Shown here: in pieces, positions 1-7,384 of the stretch | Layout of the letters: each line of letters begins with the position of its first letter | How positions within the stretch are numbered: the stretch's first letter is position 1 | From: Thermoanaerobacterium sp. | Lineage (GTDB): Bacteria; Bacillota; Thermoanaerobacteria; Thermoanaerobacterales; Thermoanaerobacteraceae | Length of the DNA: 9,230 nucleotides | Assembly: GCA_029960905.1 (NCBI GenBank) | Contig: JASBVU010000053.1 | Location: 1-9,230 of the forward strand | Direction of reading: 5' to 3' | Notes under the pieces: generated by a model | What the model was told of the DNA's origin: nothing | The model's input: only the letters and a program-made list of their open reading frames with translations | Database searches by the model: none | Position numbers and translations under genes: made by a program

Positions 1-674
1 AAAGGTTTTTTATATGGCAACTTCGATACGATTCAACAGTTTGAAGAAAACGGTGTTAAGTTTTGGGTTGATCTAGAAAATGGTCAAAAGACCGGTTATT
101 TTTTAGATCAAAAGGAAAATAGAGCGGCAATAAGAAAGTACGTAAAAGACGCTAATGTATTAGATTGTTTTAGCCATACAGGTTCTTTTTCAGTTCATGC
201 ATTACATTACGGTGCTAAAAGTGTTGAAACTGTAGATATATCAGAGTCAGCATTAGATATGGCAAAAAAAAACATAGCTCTTAACGGATATTTAGATAGG
301 TGCCATTTTACATGTGAAAACGCATTTGATTTATTAAAGAAATATGATGAAGAAAATAAAAAATTTGACGTGGTAATACTTGATCCACCTGCGTTTACTA
401 AAAGCAAAGAGACAGTAAAAGATGCTATAAGAGGCTATAAAGAAATAAAGTTAAGAGCAAGAAAATCATAAAAAACGGTGGATTTCTCATAACTTGTTCT
501 TGCTCACAACATATAAGTCCGGATACGTTTCTAAACATAATTAAAGAAGCCGCATACGATACACACAAGAACACAAGATTAATAGAAAAAAGAACACAGT
601 CAAAAGATCATCCTATACTGTTGGCATCTGGTGAAACTGAATATTTGAAATGTTTAATACTACAAGTGTTTTAG
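1..674 (+). pseudogene. rlmI: RlmI-type 23S rRNA (cytosine-C5) methyltransferase, 5'-truncated by window edge and frameshifted
   Basis: SAM-dependent class I methyltransferase of the RlmI/YwbD family, which methylates a cytosine of 23S rRNA. The window opens inside the gene in frame 1. Visible motifs are KTGYFLDQKENR (fragment residues 30-41), the SAM-binding LDCFSHTGSF (54-63), VDIS (78-81) and DPPAF (128-132). Frame 1 stops at 469-471 after GYKEIKLRARKS. The expected continuation (IIKNGGFLITCSCSQHI, then a family-like C-terminus ending in LILQVF) lies in frame 3 from about 465 to the TAG at 672-674. One missing A in the run at 462-465 would restore the frame. The break falls between DPPAF and the TCSCS segment that carries the family's catalytic cysteine, so the frame-1 product should be inactive. 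It may be a true mutation, a homopolymer sequencing error or, less likely, recoding. Family assignment is secure; pseudogene status is not. Confidence 0.8.
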
Positions 675-708
675 TTTAAATAAGAAGCTTTTAGCTTCTT
701 ATTTAAAC
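674..708. terminator. bidirectional intrinsic terminator between rlmI and pyrE
   Basis: A perfect inverted repeat has 16-base arms (674-689 and 693-708) around a 3-base loop. The inner GAAGCT/AGCTTC stem is followed by TTATTT on either strand because the structure is symmetric, so it can end transcription of both convergent genes. The left arm begins at the last base of the rlmI stop codon, and the right arm contains the last codons and stop of pyrE. No long T-run follows the full stem, so the shorter inner stem with its TTATTT tail is the more likely active form. Confidence 0.75.
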
Positions 709-1274
709 TTTCTGCTTCCAGGCTTATCTATTGGAAGCCCTTTTTCACACAATGGACATTTTTCACTTTCATACGATACCACATCAATTGATATTATAGA
801 TTCAAATTTTACCCCAAAATTGACATTTCCATTGCTTCTATCGACGACACTTGCAACACCAACAATATTTGCATTATAATTTTTTACAAGGTCAATGACT
901 TCTTTTACAGAACCACCTGTTGTGACCACGTCTTCTACTACAAGTACGTTATCTCCATCATTTATTTCAAATCCTCTCCTAAGCTTCATAACCCCATCTT
1001 CTCTTTCCGCAAAGAGAGCTTTTGCACCTAACTGCCTTGAAATCTCATAAGCAAAAATAATACCGCCAATAGCAGGGCCAATTACTACGTCGATTTTTTC
1101 TTTGATAAATTTACTTGCTATTTCTTTTGAAAATAATTCACTGTAATCAGGATATTGAAAAATTTTAGCACATTGAAGGTATGTGTCGCTATGTCTACCA
1201 GAAGTCAATAAAAAGTGTCCTTTATTCAATACTTTTAAATCACTTAATATTTTAAGTACCATTTCTCTATCCAT
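699..1274 (-). CDS. pyrE: orotate phosphoribosyltransferase
   Basis: PyrE (191 aa, cytoplasmic) transfers the phosphoribosyl group of PRPP to orotate to give OMP, the fifth step of UMP synthesis. The PRPP-binding motif [13 protein letters not shown] is at residues 111-123. The segment [12 protein letters not shown] (91-102) fits the flexible catalytic loop, and GPAIGG (66-71) fits the family core. The C-terminus carries [10 protein letters not shown] (173-182), a feature I associate with the thermophile/clostridial PyrE subfamily. An AAAGGG site lies 8 bases before the ATG. It is the last gene of the operon, 35 bases after pyrD. Its final codons (KFK, stop) lie inside the terminator hairpin, so 3' end formation and the coding end overlap. 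Confidence 0.95.
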   Translation of the reverse strand: MDREMVLKILSDLKVLNKGHFLLTSGRHSDTYLQCAKIFQYPDYSELFSKEIASKFIKEKIDVVIGPAIGGIIFAYEISRQLGAKALFAEREDGVMKLRRGFEINDGDNVLVVEDVVTTGGSVKEVIDLVKNYNANIVGVASVVDRSNGNVNFGVKFESIISIDVVSYESEKCPLCEKGLPIDKPGSRKFK

Positions 1275-1309
1275 TTTAATTTCCCTTTCTTTTTAGTTTA
1301 CCATAATAA

Positions 1310-2215
1310 TTATACGTTAATAGAGTTTATCAATTGATTTACATCGAATATGCTATTCTTTAACATATATTTTTTTATTCCTTCCAGAATATCTATTGAA
1401 CCGGTAGGATTGATAAAATTATAAGTTCCAACGGCTACAGCAGTAGCCCCTGCTATCATAAATTCTAAAGCATCTTCTGTAGATGAAATTCCTCCCATCC
1501 CTATCACAGGAATTGATACAGCCCTTTTAGCCTCATATACATTTTTAAGTGCTATAGGTTTTATAGCCGGTCCCGATAAACCAGCAAATACGTTCTTAAA
1601 AACAGGTCGCCTTGTGTTTACGTCTATTGCCATTCGAGTAACTGTATTTATAAGCGAAATTGCATCAGCACCACCATCTTCTGCTGCTTTAGCATAAATC
1701 TTTATATCAGTTACATTTGGCGTCAATTTTACAATGACCGTTTTACTTGATACTCGTTTTACTTTTTTAGTTATCTCATATACACTATTTGGATTTACTC
1801 CAAATGACATGCCGCCTTCTTTCACATTTGGACATGAAACATTGATCTCCAACGCATCTACACCGTTTATATCAAGTTTTTGGGCTATAGTTACAAATTC
1901 TTCTATTGTTTCACCTGCTATGTTTGCAATTATTTTTGTATTAAATTCATTTAAAAATGGCAGTTCACCTTTTATAAATCCATCGACACCCGGATTTTGT
2001 AAGCCAACACTATTTAATATTCCTGATGGTGTTTCATATATGCGAGGCGGAGGATTGCCTTCCTTTGGATATAATGTAAGACCTTTTACCATTATTCCTC
2101 CTAAATTATCTAAATCCAGGTAGTGCGAATACTCTTTTCCAAAACCGAATGTACCAGATGCCACAAGAACTGGATTTTTAAGCTCAAGGTTTCCTATATT
2201 GACTTTCAGATTCAA
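1310..2215 (-). CDS. pyrD: dihydroorotate dehydrogenase (type 1B), catalytic subunit
   Basis: PyrD is the FMN-containing catalytic subunit that oxidises dihydroorotate to orotate. Type 1B enzymes work with PyrK and use NAD+. I place the start at the TTG at 2215 ([15 protein letters not shown]..., 301 aa) rather than the ATG at 2236: a perfect AAAGGAGG sits 7 bases before this TTG, and the homologous N-terminus begins there. In that numbering, SGTFGFG is at residues 21-27, the catalytic-cysteine motif NVSCPN is centred on Cys128, Lys163 lies in KLTPN, and the phosphate/FMN-binding GMGGI is at 239-243. A base cysteine, rather than the serine of membrane class 2 enzymes, together with the adjacent pyrK, defines type 1B. 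The start overlaps the pyrK stop in TTGA, which implies translational coupling and fits a 1:1 complex. Confidence 0.95.
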   Translation of the reverse strand: MNLKVNIGNLELKNPVLVASGTFGFGKEYSHYLDLDNLGGIMVKGLTLYPKEGNPPPRIYETPSGILNSVGLQNPGVDGFIKGELPFLNEFNTKIIANIAGETIEEFVTIAQKLDINGVDALEINVSCPNVKEGGMSFGVNPNSVYEITKKVKRVSSKTVIVKLTPNVTDIKIYAKAAEDGGADAISLINTVTRMAIDVNTRRPVFKNVFAGLSGPAIKPIALKNVYEAKRAVSIPVIGMGGISSTEDALEFMIAGATAVAVGTYNFINPTGSIDILEGIKKYMLKNSIFDVNQLINSINV

Positions 2216-2943
2216 AGCACTACCTCCTTTGCCCAAAATACAGGACCATCTTGGCAGACCTTTTTATAATGAAATCCAACATCTGCTTTTGTCTCGCAGG
2301 CACATGTCATACATGCACCTATTCCACAGCCCATATGTTCTTCAACAGATATTTGACAAGGTACATCGTACTTTTCAGCAATGTCTTTTACTGCTTTAAG
2401 CATTTGCTTTGGACCACATCCATAAATTATATCAATATTCTTTATATCATCTTTTATTGCATCGGTAATATACCCTTTCATACCAGTGTTTCCATCTTCA
2501 CTCGTAACAATGACATCGCCATATTTTTGAAATTCATCCACAAGAAATACATTACTTTTAAAGCCAAGGGCAATTTTTAAGTTTTTCGCTTTTAGTTTTT
2601 TTGAAAGAAACAGTAGCGGTGGTATTCCTACGCCACCACCAATAACAAGAATATTGTTGAATTTATCAAATACATCAAATCCATGCCCATGAGGACCGGT
2701 TACTTCTAATGTATCTAAAGATTTAACTTTCGAAAGATTATAAGTACCTTTCCCTTTTACCTGATAAACAATTGTAAGTTTATCTGCATCATGATCACAT
2801 ATACTAAATGGCCGCTTTAACAATGTATTACCACCACAGTTTATCATGACAAATTGCCCTGGCATAGGAATTTCATCAAATTCTAATTCAAGTCTATATA
2901 TTCCATTGCTAATTTCTCTGTTTTCCCTAACAACGTATTCCAT
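2212..2943 (-). CDS. pyrK: dihydroorotate dehydrogenase electron-transfer subunit
   Basis: PyrK (243 aa) carries FAD and a [2Fe-2S] cluster and passes electrons from PyrD's FMN to NAD+. The FAD-binding RPFSICD is at residues 44-50, the nucleotide-binding GGGVGIPPL at 102-110 and CGPKQM at 176-181. The C-terminal cluster-binding segment supplies Cys206, Cys211 and Cys214 ([11 protein letters not shown]) and Cys230 ([10 protein letters not shown]). Cys216 is an additional cysteine that I would not count as a ligand. The GAGGTG ribosome site overlaps the pyrF stop region, and the gap to pyrF is only 8 bases. The stop TGA overlaps the TTG start of pyrD. Its order directly before pyrD matches the conserved pyrK-pyrD pair of Firmicutes. 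Confidence 0.95.
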   Translation of the reverse strand: MEYVVRENREISNGIYRLELEFDEIPMPGQFVMINCGGNTLLKRPFSICDHDADKLTIVYQVKGKGTYNLSKVKSLDTLEVTGPHGHGFDVFDKFNNILVIGGGVGIPPLLFLSKKLKAKNLKIALGFKSNVFLVDEFQKYGDVIVTSEDGNTGMKGYITDAIKDDIKNIDIIYGCGPKQMLKAVKDIAEKYDVPCQISVEEHMGCGIGACMTCACETKADVGFHYKKVCQDGPVFWAKEVVL

Positions 2944-2951
2944 ACTTCACC

Positions 2952-3872
2952 TCAACACGCAACATATCTTCTTTTTAAAAGCGCATTATTAATCATACCC
3001 ATCATTAAAAGAACTTCAGAACGTGCAGCTTGAGCAAATTCATATTCAGAATAAACATCTTTCCAGTATTGACTTTTATAAGCAAAGATGACTTTCCTTG
3101 ACGAGTTAACTATGGCACCTAAATTGTTTTCGTCAAAGCAATTAATGACATCTTCTGCAGTAGCACCTTGCGCACCATATCCAGGCACCAAAAAAATGGC
3201 AGATGGCATTATCTTTCTCAGTATTCTCGCTTCTTCCTTATACGTAGCCCCAACAACCGCACCTATAGAACTATATCCAAAACTACCTTTTGCTATTTCT
3301 GAAATCTTATCAACCATGTAAGCAACATTTTCATATACTGTACCAGTAATAGTTTTTAAATTTTGAATTGTTCCAGAACCGATATTAGAAGTTTTTACAA
3401 GAACAAATAACCCTTTATCGTATTCTATTACATCACGTATATATGGAGTTATAGTATCTTCTCCCATATATGGATTAATTGTAATCGCATCGATAGATTC
3501 GTTTTGCAAATATGCTTTTGAATACATCTCTGCTACATCCGCTATATCACCTCTTTTTACATCAGCTATGACTATAAGTCCTTTTTCTTTTGCATATTTT
3601 GCAGTTTTATAAAAAACTTCTATTCCATCTGCCCCATAAACTTCATAAAAAGCGATTTGAATCTTGACCGCTGGAACCACATCAAAAACAGCATCAATAA
3701 TGCCTTTATTAAAATAATATATTGCTTCGGATATTCCTTTTGTATTGTTTCCATATTTATTAAAAGCTGCTTTTTTTATGAATTCTGGAATGCTTTCAAT
3801 TCTTGGATCTAAACCGACAACCGTAGGATTATTCTTAGATTTTATGGCATGTATCAATTTATCTGAAAACAT
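2952..3872 (-). CDS. pyrF: orotidine 5'-phosphate decarboxylase, type 2
   Basis: PyrF (306 aa) decarboxylates OMP to UMP, the last step of the pathway. The length and motif set fit the longer type 2 family (about 270-310 aa) rather than the roughly 240-aa type 1 enzyme of Bacillus. GLDPR is at residues 20-24, the catalytic Asp/Lys signature DVKRGDI at 104-110, NPYMG at 133-137, and the phosphate-binding VPGYGAQG at 229-236 followed by NSSRKV at 256-261. A GAGGTG site lies 5 bases before the ATG. The 55-base gap to pyrC is the longest inside the pyrB-pyrE part of the operon, but I see no convincing promoter or terminator in it. The gene stands between pyrC and pyrK, where Bacillus has pyrAA/pyrAB. 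Confidence 0.94.
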   Translation of the reverse strand: MFSDKLIHAIKSKNNPTVVGLDPRIESIPEFIKKAAFNKYGNNTKGISEAIYYFNKGIIDAVFDVVPAVKIQIAFYEVYGADGIEVFYKTAKYAKEKGLIVIADVKRGDIADVAEMYSKAYLQNESIDAITINPYMGEDTITPYIRDVIEYDKGLFVLVKTSNIGSGTIQNLKTITGTVYENVAYMVDKISEIAKGSFGYSSIGAVVGATYKEEARILRKIMPSAIFLVPGYGAQGATAEDVINCFDENNLGAIVNSSRKVIFAYKSQYWKDVYSEYEFAQAARSEVLLMMGMINNALLKRRYVAC

Positions 3873-3927
3873 ATTAACACCTCTTATAAATATTTATTCA
3901 TTATTGTGCATAATTATTCTATATATA

Positions 3928-5223
3928 TTATACATTATTTTCTTGATAATTGCCATCGTTTTTAAACTTTATTTTCCCATTTACAATCGTATATTCCACC
4001 GTTCCATACAATTTTTGACCATTAAATGGTGAGTTTTTGCCTTTCGATTTAAAATTGTCCACATCGACTGTAAACTCTTTGTTTAAATCTATTATTGTCA
4101 TATCTGCATCATTGCCTATTTTAAAACCATGAGATAATTTTAAGAGTTTTGAAGGTTCTATCGACATGTAATTTACTAAATCATCTAACTCAATTAAGCC
4201 ATTTTTTACAAGATATGTGTATACTACAGAAAAAGCAATTTCAATTCCTGAAATTCCAAATGCTGCTATATCATAAGGTACTTTTTTATCATCTTTTGTA
4301 TGTGGTGCATGATCTGTTGCAATGATATCTATTGTACCATCTTTTAACCCTTCTATAAGAGCATCGACATCTTCCCTTGTCCTTAATGGAGGATAAGCCT
4401 TTGTATTAGTATCAAAACCATCAACTATATCTTCAGTAAGGCATAGATTGTGCGGCGTTACCTCTGCTGTTATATTTACCCCCTCCGCCTTGGCTCTCTT
4501 TATTAATTCCACACTATCCTTTGTCGATACATGTGCAACATGAAGTCTTGCTCCAGTAGATTTTGCCAATATAATATTTCGCGCCAACATTACTTCTTCC
4601 GCTTCATGTGGTATTCCCCTTAAACCAATTTTTGTTGAAATTATCCCGTTATTCATCACACCTTCACCGCTTAACATCTTATCTTCGCAGTGAGTTATCA
4701 TAAGCAAATCATACATACTTCCATAAGTCATTATCCTCTTCATAAGCCCCGAATTCATTATCGGGAATCCATCATCAGATAAAGCTACTACGCCCACATC
4801 TTTCAATTTTGCCATTTCTGAAATCTCTTCACCCAACATCCCCTTAGTCATAGCACCTATTGGCATTACTTTACAATATCCTTCTTTCTCAGCAATACTT
4901 TTTATATATTCCACAACTACTTCATTATCTATAACAGGATTTGTATTTGGCATACATGCAACAGTTGTATACCCACCAGCGACAGCAGCATGCGTACCTG
5001 TTTTTATTGTTTCCTTTTCTTCAAAACCGGGTTGTCTCAAATGTGTGTGCATATCAACGAATCCCGGGAATACATATTTTCCTTTTGCATCAATGACAAC
5101 TGCATCATTTAGCGATATTCTTGTATCTATGCCTTTTATCTTTCCATCTTCTATTAAGATATCTGCTTTTTCATTAAATCCTTGTCCATCTATTACTATC
5201 CCATCTTTAATAATTAATTTCAT
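3928..5223 (-). CDS. pyrC: dihydroorotase (class I, zinc)
   Basis: PyrC cyclises N-carbamoyl-aspartate to dihydroorotate, the third step. I choose the ATG at 5223 ([13 protein letters not shown]..., 431 aa) instead of the in-frame ATG at 5241, because AAAGGAGAG lies 6 bases before it and homologues begin here. The metal and active-site residues of the amidohydrolase fold are visible: His59 and His61 in [10 protein letters not shown], Asp151 in SDDG, His178 in THCED, His231 in AHVST, and Asp304 in ATDHAPH. MPNTNP at 91-96 is a further class I signature. The first 17 bases overlap the end of pyrB, so the pyrC ribosome site lies within pyrB codons and translation is probably coupled. Confidence 0.95.
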   Translation of the reverse strand: MKLIIKDGIVIDGQGFNEKADILIEDGKIKGIDTRISLNDAVVIDAKGKYVFPGFVDMHTHLRQPGFEEKETIKTGTHAAVAGGYTTVACMPNTNPVIDNEVVVEYIKSIAEKEGYCKVMPIGAMTKGMLGEEISEMAKLKDVGVVALSDDGFPIMNSGLMKRIMTYGSMYDLLMITHCEDKMLSGEGVMNNGIISTKIGLRGIPHEAEEVMLARNIILAKSTGARLHVAHVSTKDSVELIKRAKAEGVNITAEVTPHNLCLTEDIVDGFDTNTKAYPPLRTREDVDALIEGLKDGTIDIIATDHAPHTKDDKKVPYDIAAFGISGIEIAFSVVYTYLVKNGLIELDDLVNYMSIEPSKLLKLSHGFKIGNDADMTIIDLNKEFTVDVDNFKSKGKNSPFNGQKLYGTVEYTIVNGKIKFKNDGNYQENNV

Positions 5224-6139
5224 TTGATTCTCTCCTTTCACATAACATTTTTAATAATGCCATTCTTACAGCTACACCATTTGTAACTTGTTCCTCAATA
5301 ACCGAGTATGTCGCATTAGCTGCTTTTGATGTAAGTTCCACATTTCTATTGATAGGTCCGGGATGCATCAGTATTGAATCTTTCTTGGCAAGTTTCATTC
5401 TTTCTTCTGTTATGCCAAAGTACTTTGAGAACTCATCTTTTGATGGAAATAACCCATTCTTCTGCCTTTCTAATTGAATTCTAAGTCCCATAACTACATC
5501 AACTCCATAAATAGCTTTGTCTATGTCATAATAAACTTTTGCCCCAAGCTTCTCAAAAGTCTTTGGCAACAATGTAGCAGGACCTGCCAGCCTAACTTCA
5601 GCACCTAATTTTTGTAATCCCCATATATTAGACCTTGCAACTCTTGAATGGACTATGTCTCCGACTATAGCCACCTTTAACCCATCAAAGAATCCCTTCT
5701 TTTCTCTTATTGTCATTAAATCCAGCAAAGCCTGTGTAGGATGTTCATTCAAACCATCACCAGCATTTATTACTGACACATCGAGATATTTTGCCATGAG
5801 ATGTGGAGCCCCAGACATATTGTGACGTACTATAATCACATCTGCTTTCATTTTTTCTACTGTTCTTACTGTATCAATGAGAGATTCACCTTTCACAACG
5901 CTACTTGTCTTGGTTTCTATGTTTCCAAAATGTGCTCCAAGGTATTTTGCTGCCATTTCAAACGACAACCTTGTCCTTGTGCTTGGCTCAAAAAATATAG
6001 TAACAACAGTTTTCCCTTTTAAAATATCCGAATTTTTATCTCCAACTAAGATTTTTTTCATTTTTCCTGCTGTATCCAGTATTTCTATAAGATCTTCTTT
6101 TGACATTTCCCTGATGCCTAATACGTCTTTTTTTATCAT
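5207..6139 (-). CDS. pyrB: aspartate carbamoyltransferase catalytic subunit
   Basis: PyrB condenses carbamoyl phosphate with aspartate, the committed pyrimidine step. The ATG at 6139 ([16 protein letters not shown]..., 310 aa) is preferred: AAAGGATGG (6154-6146) precedes it and the length matches family members of about 300-310 aa. The frame stays open to an ATG at 6190, but that 17-residue extension is encoded by a terminator hairpin and has no ribosome site of its own. Carbamoyl-phosphate-binding [12 protein letters not shown] is at residues 50-61, Lys83 lies in [12 protein letters not shown] is at 133-136 and HPGP at 259-262. No regulatory-subunit gene pyrI is present, as expected for Firmicutes, so control should come from transcription. 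The last 17 bases overlap pyrC. Confidence 0.95.
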   Translation of the reverse strand: MIKKDVLGIREMSKEDLIEILDTAGKMKKILVGDKNSDILKGKTVVTIFFEPSTRTRLSFEMAAKYLGAHFGNIETKTSSVVKGESLIDTVRTVEKMKADVIIVRHNMSGAPHLMAKYLDVSVINAGDGLNEHPTQALLDLMTIREKKGFFDGLKVAIVGDIVHSRVARSNIWGLQKLGAEVRLAGPATLLPKTFEKLGAKVYYDIDKAIYGVDVVMGLRIQLERQKNGLFPSKDEFSKYFGITEERMKLAKKDSILMHPGPINRNVELTSKAANATYSVIEEQVTNGVAVRMALLKMLCERRESNEINY

Positions 6140-6163
6140 TTCAAACCATCCTTTCTTTTCATT

Positions 6164-6212
6164 AAAAAATAGAGCAGCAACCATTTTCATAATTTAAAAA
6201 TGGCTCTGCTCT
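6164..6212 (-). terminator. second intrinsic terminator directly upstream of pyrB
   Basis: On the minus strand the 5' arm (6212-6197, starting AGAGCAG) pairs with the 3' arm (6187-6171, ending CTGCTCT). I count 16 base pairs with one G-U pair and one bulged G, around a 9-base loop (6196-6188). An A and six Ts follow (6170-6164). This is a textbook intrinsic terminator. It is distinct from the PyrR-controlled one 60 bases upstream and lies 10 bases before the pyrB ribosome site. It must be bypassed for pyrB-pyrE expression from the upstream promoter, which implies a second layer of attenuation. Confidence 0.8.
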
Positions 6213-6267
6213 TAAAATATAATACTTTTAAATATTTTTTGAATTTTGTGAATTCTAAAATAGCCAT
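6187..6267 (-). CDS. putative leader peptide of pyrB (26 codons), attenuation ORF
   Basis: ATG at 6267, TGA at 6189-6187. The product begins MAILEFTKFKKYLKVLYF and ends AIFKL: 26 residues, basic and aromatic-rich, with no recognisable domain. A plausible ribosome site (AAGGGAG) ends 7 bases before the ATG and is itself the 3' arm of the PyrR-controlled terminator. The ORF reads through a U-rich stretch (about 6236-6213), then the whole 5' arm of the downstream terminator, and its stop falls in the hairpin loop. A ribosome finishing it would cover the hairpin and prevent termination. This mirrors pyrL of enterobacterial pyrBI, where low UTP stalls RNA polymerase and lets the ribosome catch up. 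The stop overlaps an ATG (TATGA) in frame with pyrB. Translation is inferred; conservation of the ORF is untested. Confidence 0.55.
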   Translation of the reverse strand: MAILEFTKFKKYLKVLYFKSRAIFKL

Positions 6268-6299
6268 AAAAAATCTCCCTTCCTTTCTAAAGTGGGAGA
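6268..6299 (-). terminator. PyrR-controlled terminator, attenuator 2 (pyrR-pyrB)
   Basis: Minus-strand TCTCCC (6299-6294) pairs with GGGAGA (6279-6274), with a smaller CTT/AAG inner stem possible, and TTTTTT (6273-6268) follows. The 5' arm is also the 3' arm of the antiterminator at 6313-6294, so the two folds exclude each other. The 3' arm doubles as the ribosome site of the leader ORF that starts at 6267. Confidence 0.85.
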
Positions 6300-6342
6300 A
6301 CCGCAATTCTCCCTTATCAGTCTCGCTGGACTAATTTAAAGG
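6294..6342 (-). promoter_or_regulatory. PyrR-binding anti-antiterminator and antiterminator, attenuator 2
   Basis: The minus strand contains AGTCCAGCGAGACT, matching the PyrR-binding loop consensus ARUCCNGNGAG. It sits on a TTAGTC/GACTGA stem with an outer CCTT/AAGG pairing (6342-6312). The antiterminator GGGAGAA/TTCTCCC (6313-6307 with 6300-6294) shares bases 6313-6312 with the outer stem. With UMP or UTP, PyrR should stabilise the binding loop, block the antiterminator and allow the terminator at 6299-6268. The element begins 3 bases after the pyrR stop codon. Confidence 0.85.
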
Positions 6343-6345
6343 TTG

Positions 6346-6882
<537 letters not shown>

Positions 6883-6894
6883 TTATACCTCCAT

Positions 6895-6922
6895 AAAAAA
6901 ACTTCTTGAACGAGCAAGAAGT
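6895..6922 (-). terminator. PyrR-controlled terminator, attenuator 1 (pyrR leader)
   Basis: Minus-strand ACTTCTTG (6922-6915) pairs perfectly with CAAGAAGT (6908-6901) around a 6-base loop, and a run of Ts (6900-6895) follows. The 5' arm can instead pair with CAAGGAGT (6945-6938) to form the antiterminator. The pyrR ribosome site GGAGG lies immediately downstream. Confidence 0.9.
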
Positions 6923-6971
6923 CAACGCCTCATTTTAACTCCTTGCCAGCCTCACAGGACCAGTTAAAGGA
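6915..6971 (-). promoter_or_regulatory. PyrR-binding anti-antiterminator and antiterminator, attenuator 1
   Basis: Minus-strand GGTCCTGTGAGGCT matches the PyrR-binding consensus ARUCCNGNGAGGYU except for G instead of A at the first position. It is enclosed by TCCTT/AAGGA pairing (6971-6940). Bases 6944-6940 also belong to the antiterminator arm 6945-6938, which pairs with 6922-6915 (one G-U). This gives the usual three-way switch: binding loop plus terminator when PyrR-UMP is bound, antiterminator when it is not. It controls pyrR and everything downstream. Confidence 0.88.
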
Positions 6972-6993
6972 TACAGAATCTTTTCTTTAAAAT

Positions 6994-7022
6994 ATAATAT
7001 CACAATACATCATATTTGTCTA
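6994..7022 (-). promoter_or_regulatory. sigma-A-type promoter of the pyr operon
   Basis: Minus strand: TAGACA (7022-7017) as -35, a 17-base spacer, then TATTAT (6999-6994) as -10. Each box has one mismatch to consensus. The predicted start near 6987 would place the PyrR-binding loop about 15 bases into the transcript. This is the best promoter match I see between the DUF2007-like gene and pyrR. Confidence 0.65.
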
Positions 7023-7079
7023 TAGGATTTTTTAAAAATTAATATTCCTACATAAACTAAAGTTAATTGAAAAAGTAAA

Positions 7080-7322
7080 TCAGTCTTTATTTGAAGTCTG
7101 GCGTATATCATTTAATATATCTACGATTTCTCGACTATAAAAATCTGTAGAGGCGACATAACCCCATCCTTTAACCATCTGATATATTCCGTCATAGACT
7201 AAATCATTGTATGAACATATAGCATGAGGAATATTTCGATCGATAAGTATACTATCTAAAAGGCCTGCTTCTATCTCATTTTCCAATGTAGCTACTTTTT
7301 TAAAATTGTTGTTATTTTCCAT
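7080..7322 (-). CDS. small DUF2007-like protein, function unknown
   Basis: An 80-aa soluble protein with no signal peptide or membrane segment. The pattern KVATLENEIEAGLLDSILIDRNIPHAI (residues 9-35), then YDGIYQMVKGWGYVAS (43-58) and a C-terminal helix, resembles the DUF2007 family ('putative signal transducing protein'), a ferredoxin-like fold of unknown role. Strong ribosome site: AGGAGG, 8 bases before the ATG. It reads in the same direction as the pyr operon, but the pyr promoter lies in the gap after it. I see no clear terminator after its stop, so some read-through into the pyr leader is possible. Gene reality is well supported; the family call is moderate and rests on motif memory alone. 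Confidence 0.75.
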   Translation of the reverse strand: MENNNNFKKVATLENEIEAGLLDSILIDRNIPHAICSYNDLVYDGIYQMVKGWGYVASTDFYSREIVDILNDIRQTSNKD

Positions 7323-7342
7323 GTATAAAACCTCCTAATCAA

Positions 7343-7371
7343 ATTATACTGCATATATCTATACTTTACTA
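7343..7371 (-). promoter_or_regulatory. possible promoter for the DUF2007-like gene
   Basis: A perfect TATAAT (7348-7343) on the minus strand has a weak TAGTAA (7371-7366) 17 bases upstream. The start would fall near the AGGAGG site (7336-7331), giving a very short leader, so an alternative start further upstream is possible. Confidence 0.35.
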
Positions 7372-7384
7372 TATTACATTGATG

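Noticed and set aside
459..466. Programmed -1 frameshift site in the methyltransferase
   Set aside because: Only AAA can re-pair after a -1 slip; AGA in the preceding codon re-pairs poorly, so there is no canonical X XXY YYZ heptamer. A lost A is simpler.
1734..2123. 129-codon open frame on the plus strand inside pyrD
   Set aside because: It is antisense to well-supported pyrD codons, has no ribosome site and its translation looks like no known protein; it is a shadow of the real gene.
3873..3927. Regulatory hairpin or promoter in the pyrC-pyrF gap
   Set aside because: The 55 bases are AT-rich with only short imperfect repeats and no T-run; the pyrF ribosome site is the sole supported element.
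5224..5241. Longer PyrC start at 5241
   Set aside because: The six added residues are the ribosome site in translation, and known dihydroorotases begin at [12 protein letters not shown] sequence.
5801..6197. Overlapping plus-strand open frames antisense to pyrB
   Set aside because: Shadow frames with low-complexity, Cys/Phe-rich translations and no ribosome site, lying opposite conserved pyrB motifs.
6211..6260. Internal promoter in the pyrR-pyrB gap (TTCACA with TATTAT on the minus strand)
   Set aside because: The boxes are 22 bases apart, too far for a sigma-A promoter, and no better-spaced pair was found.
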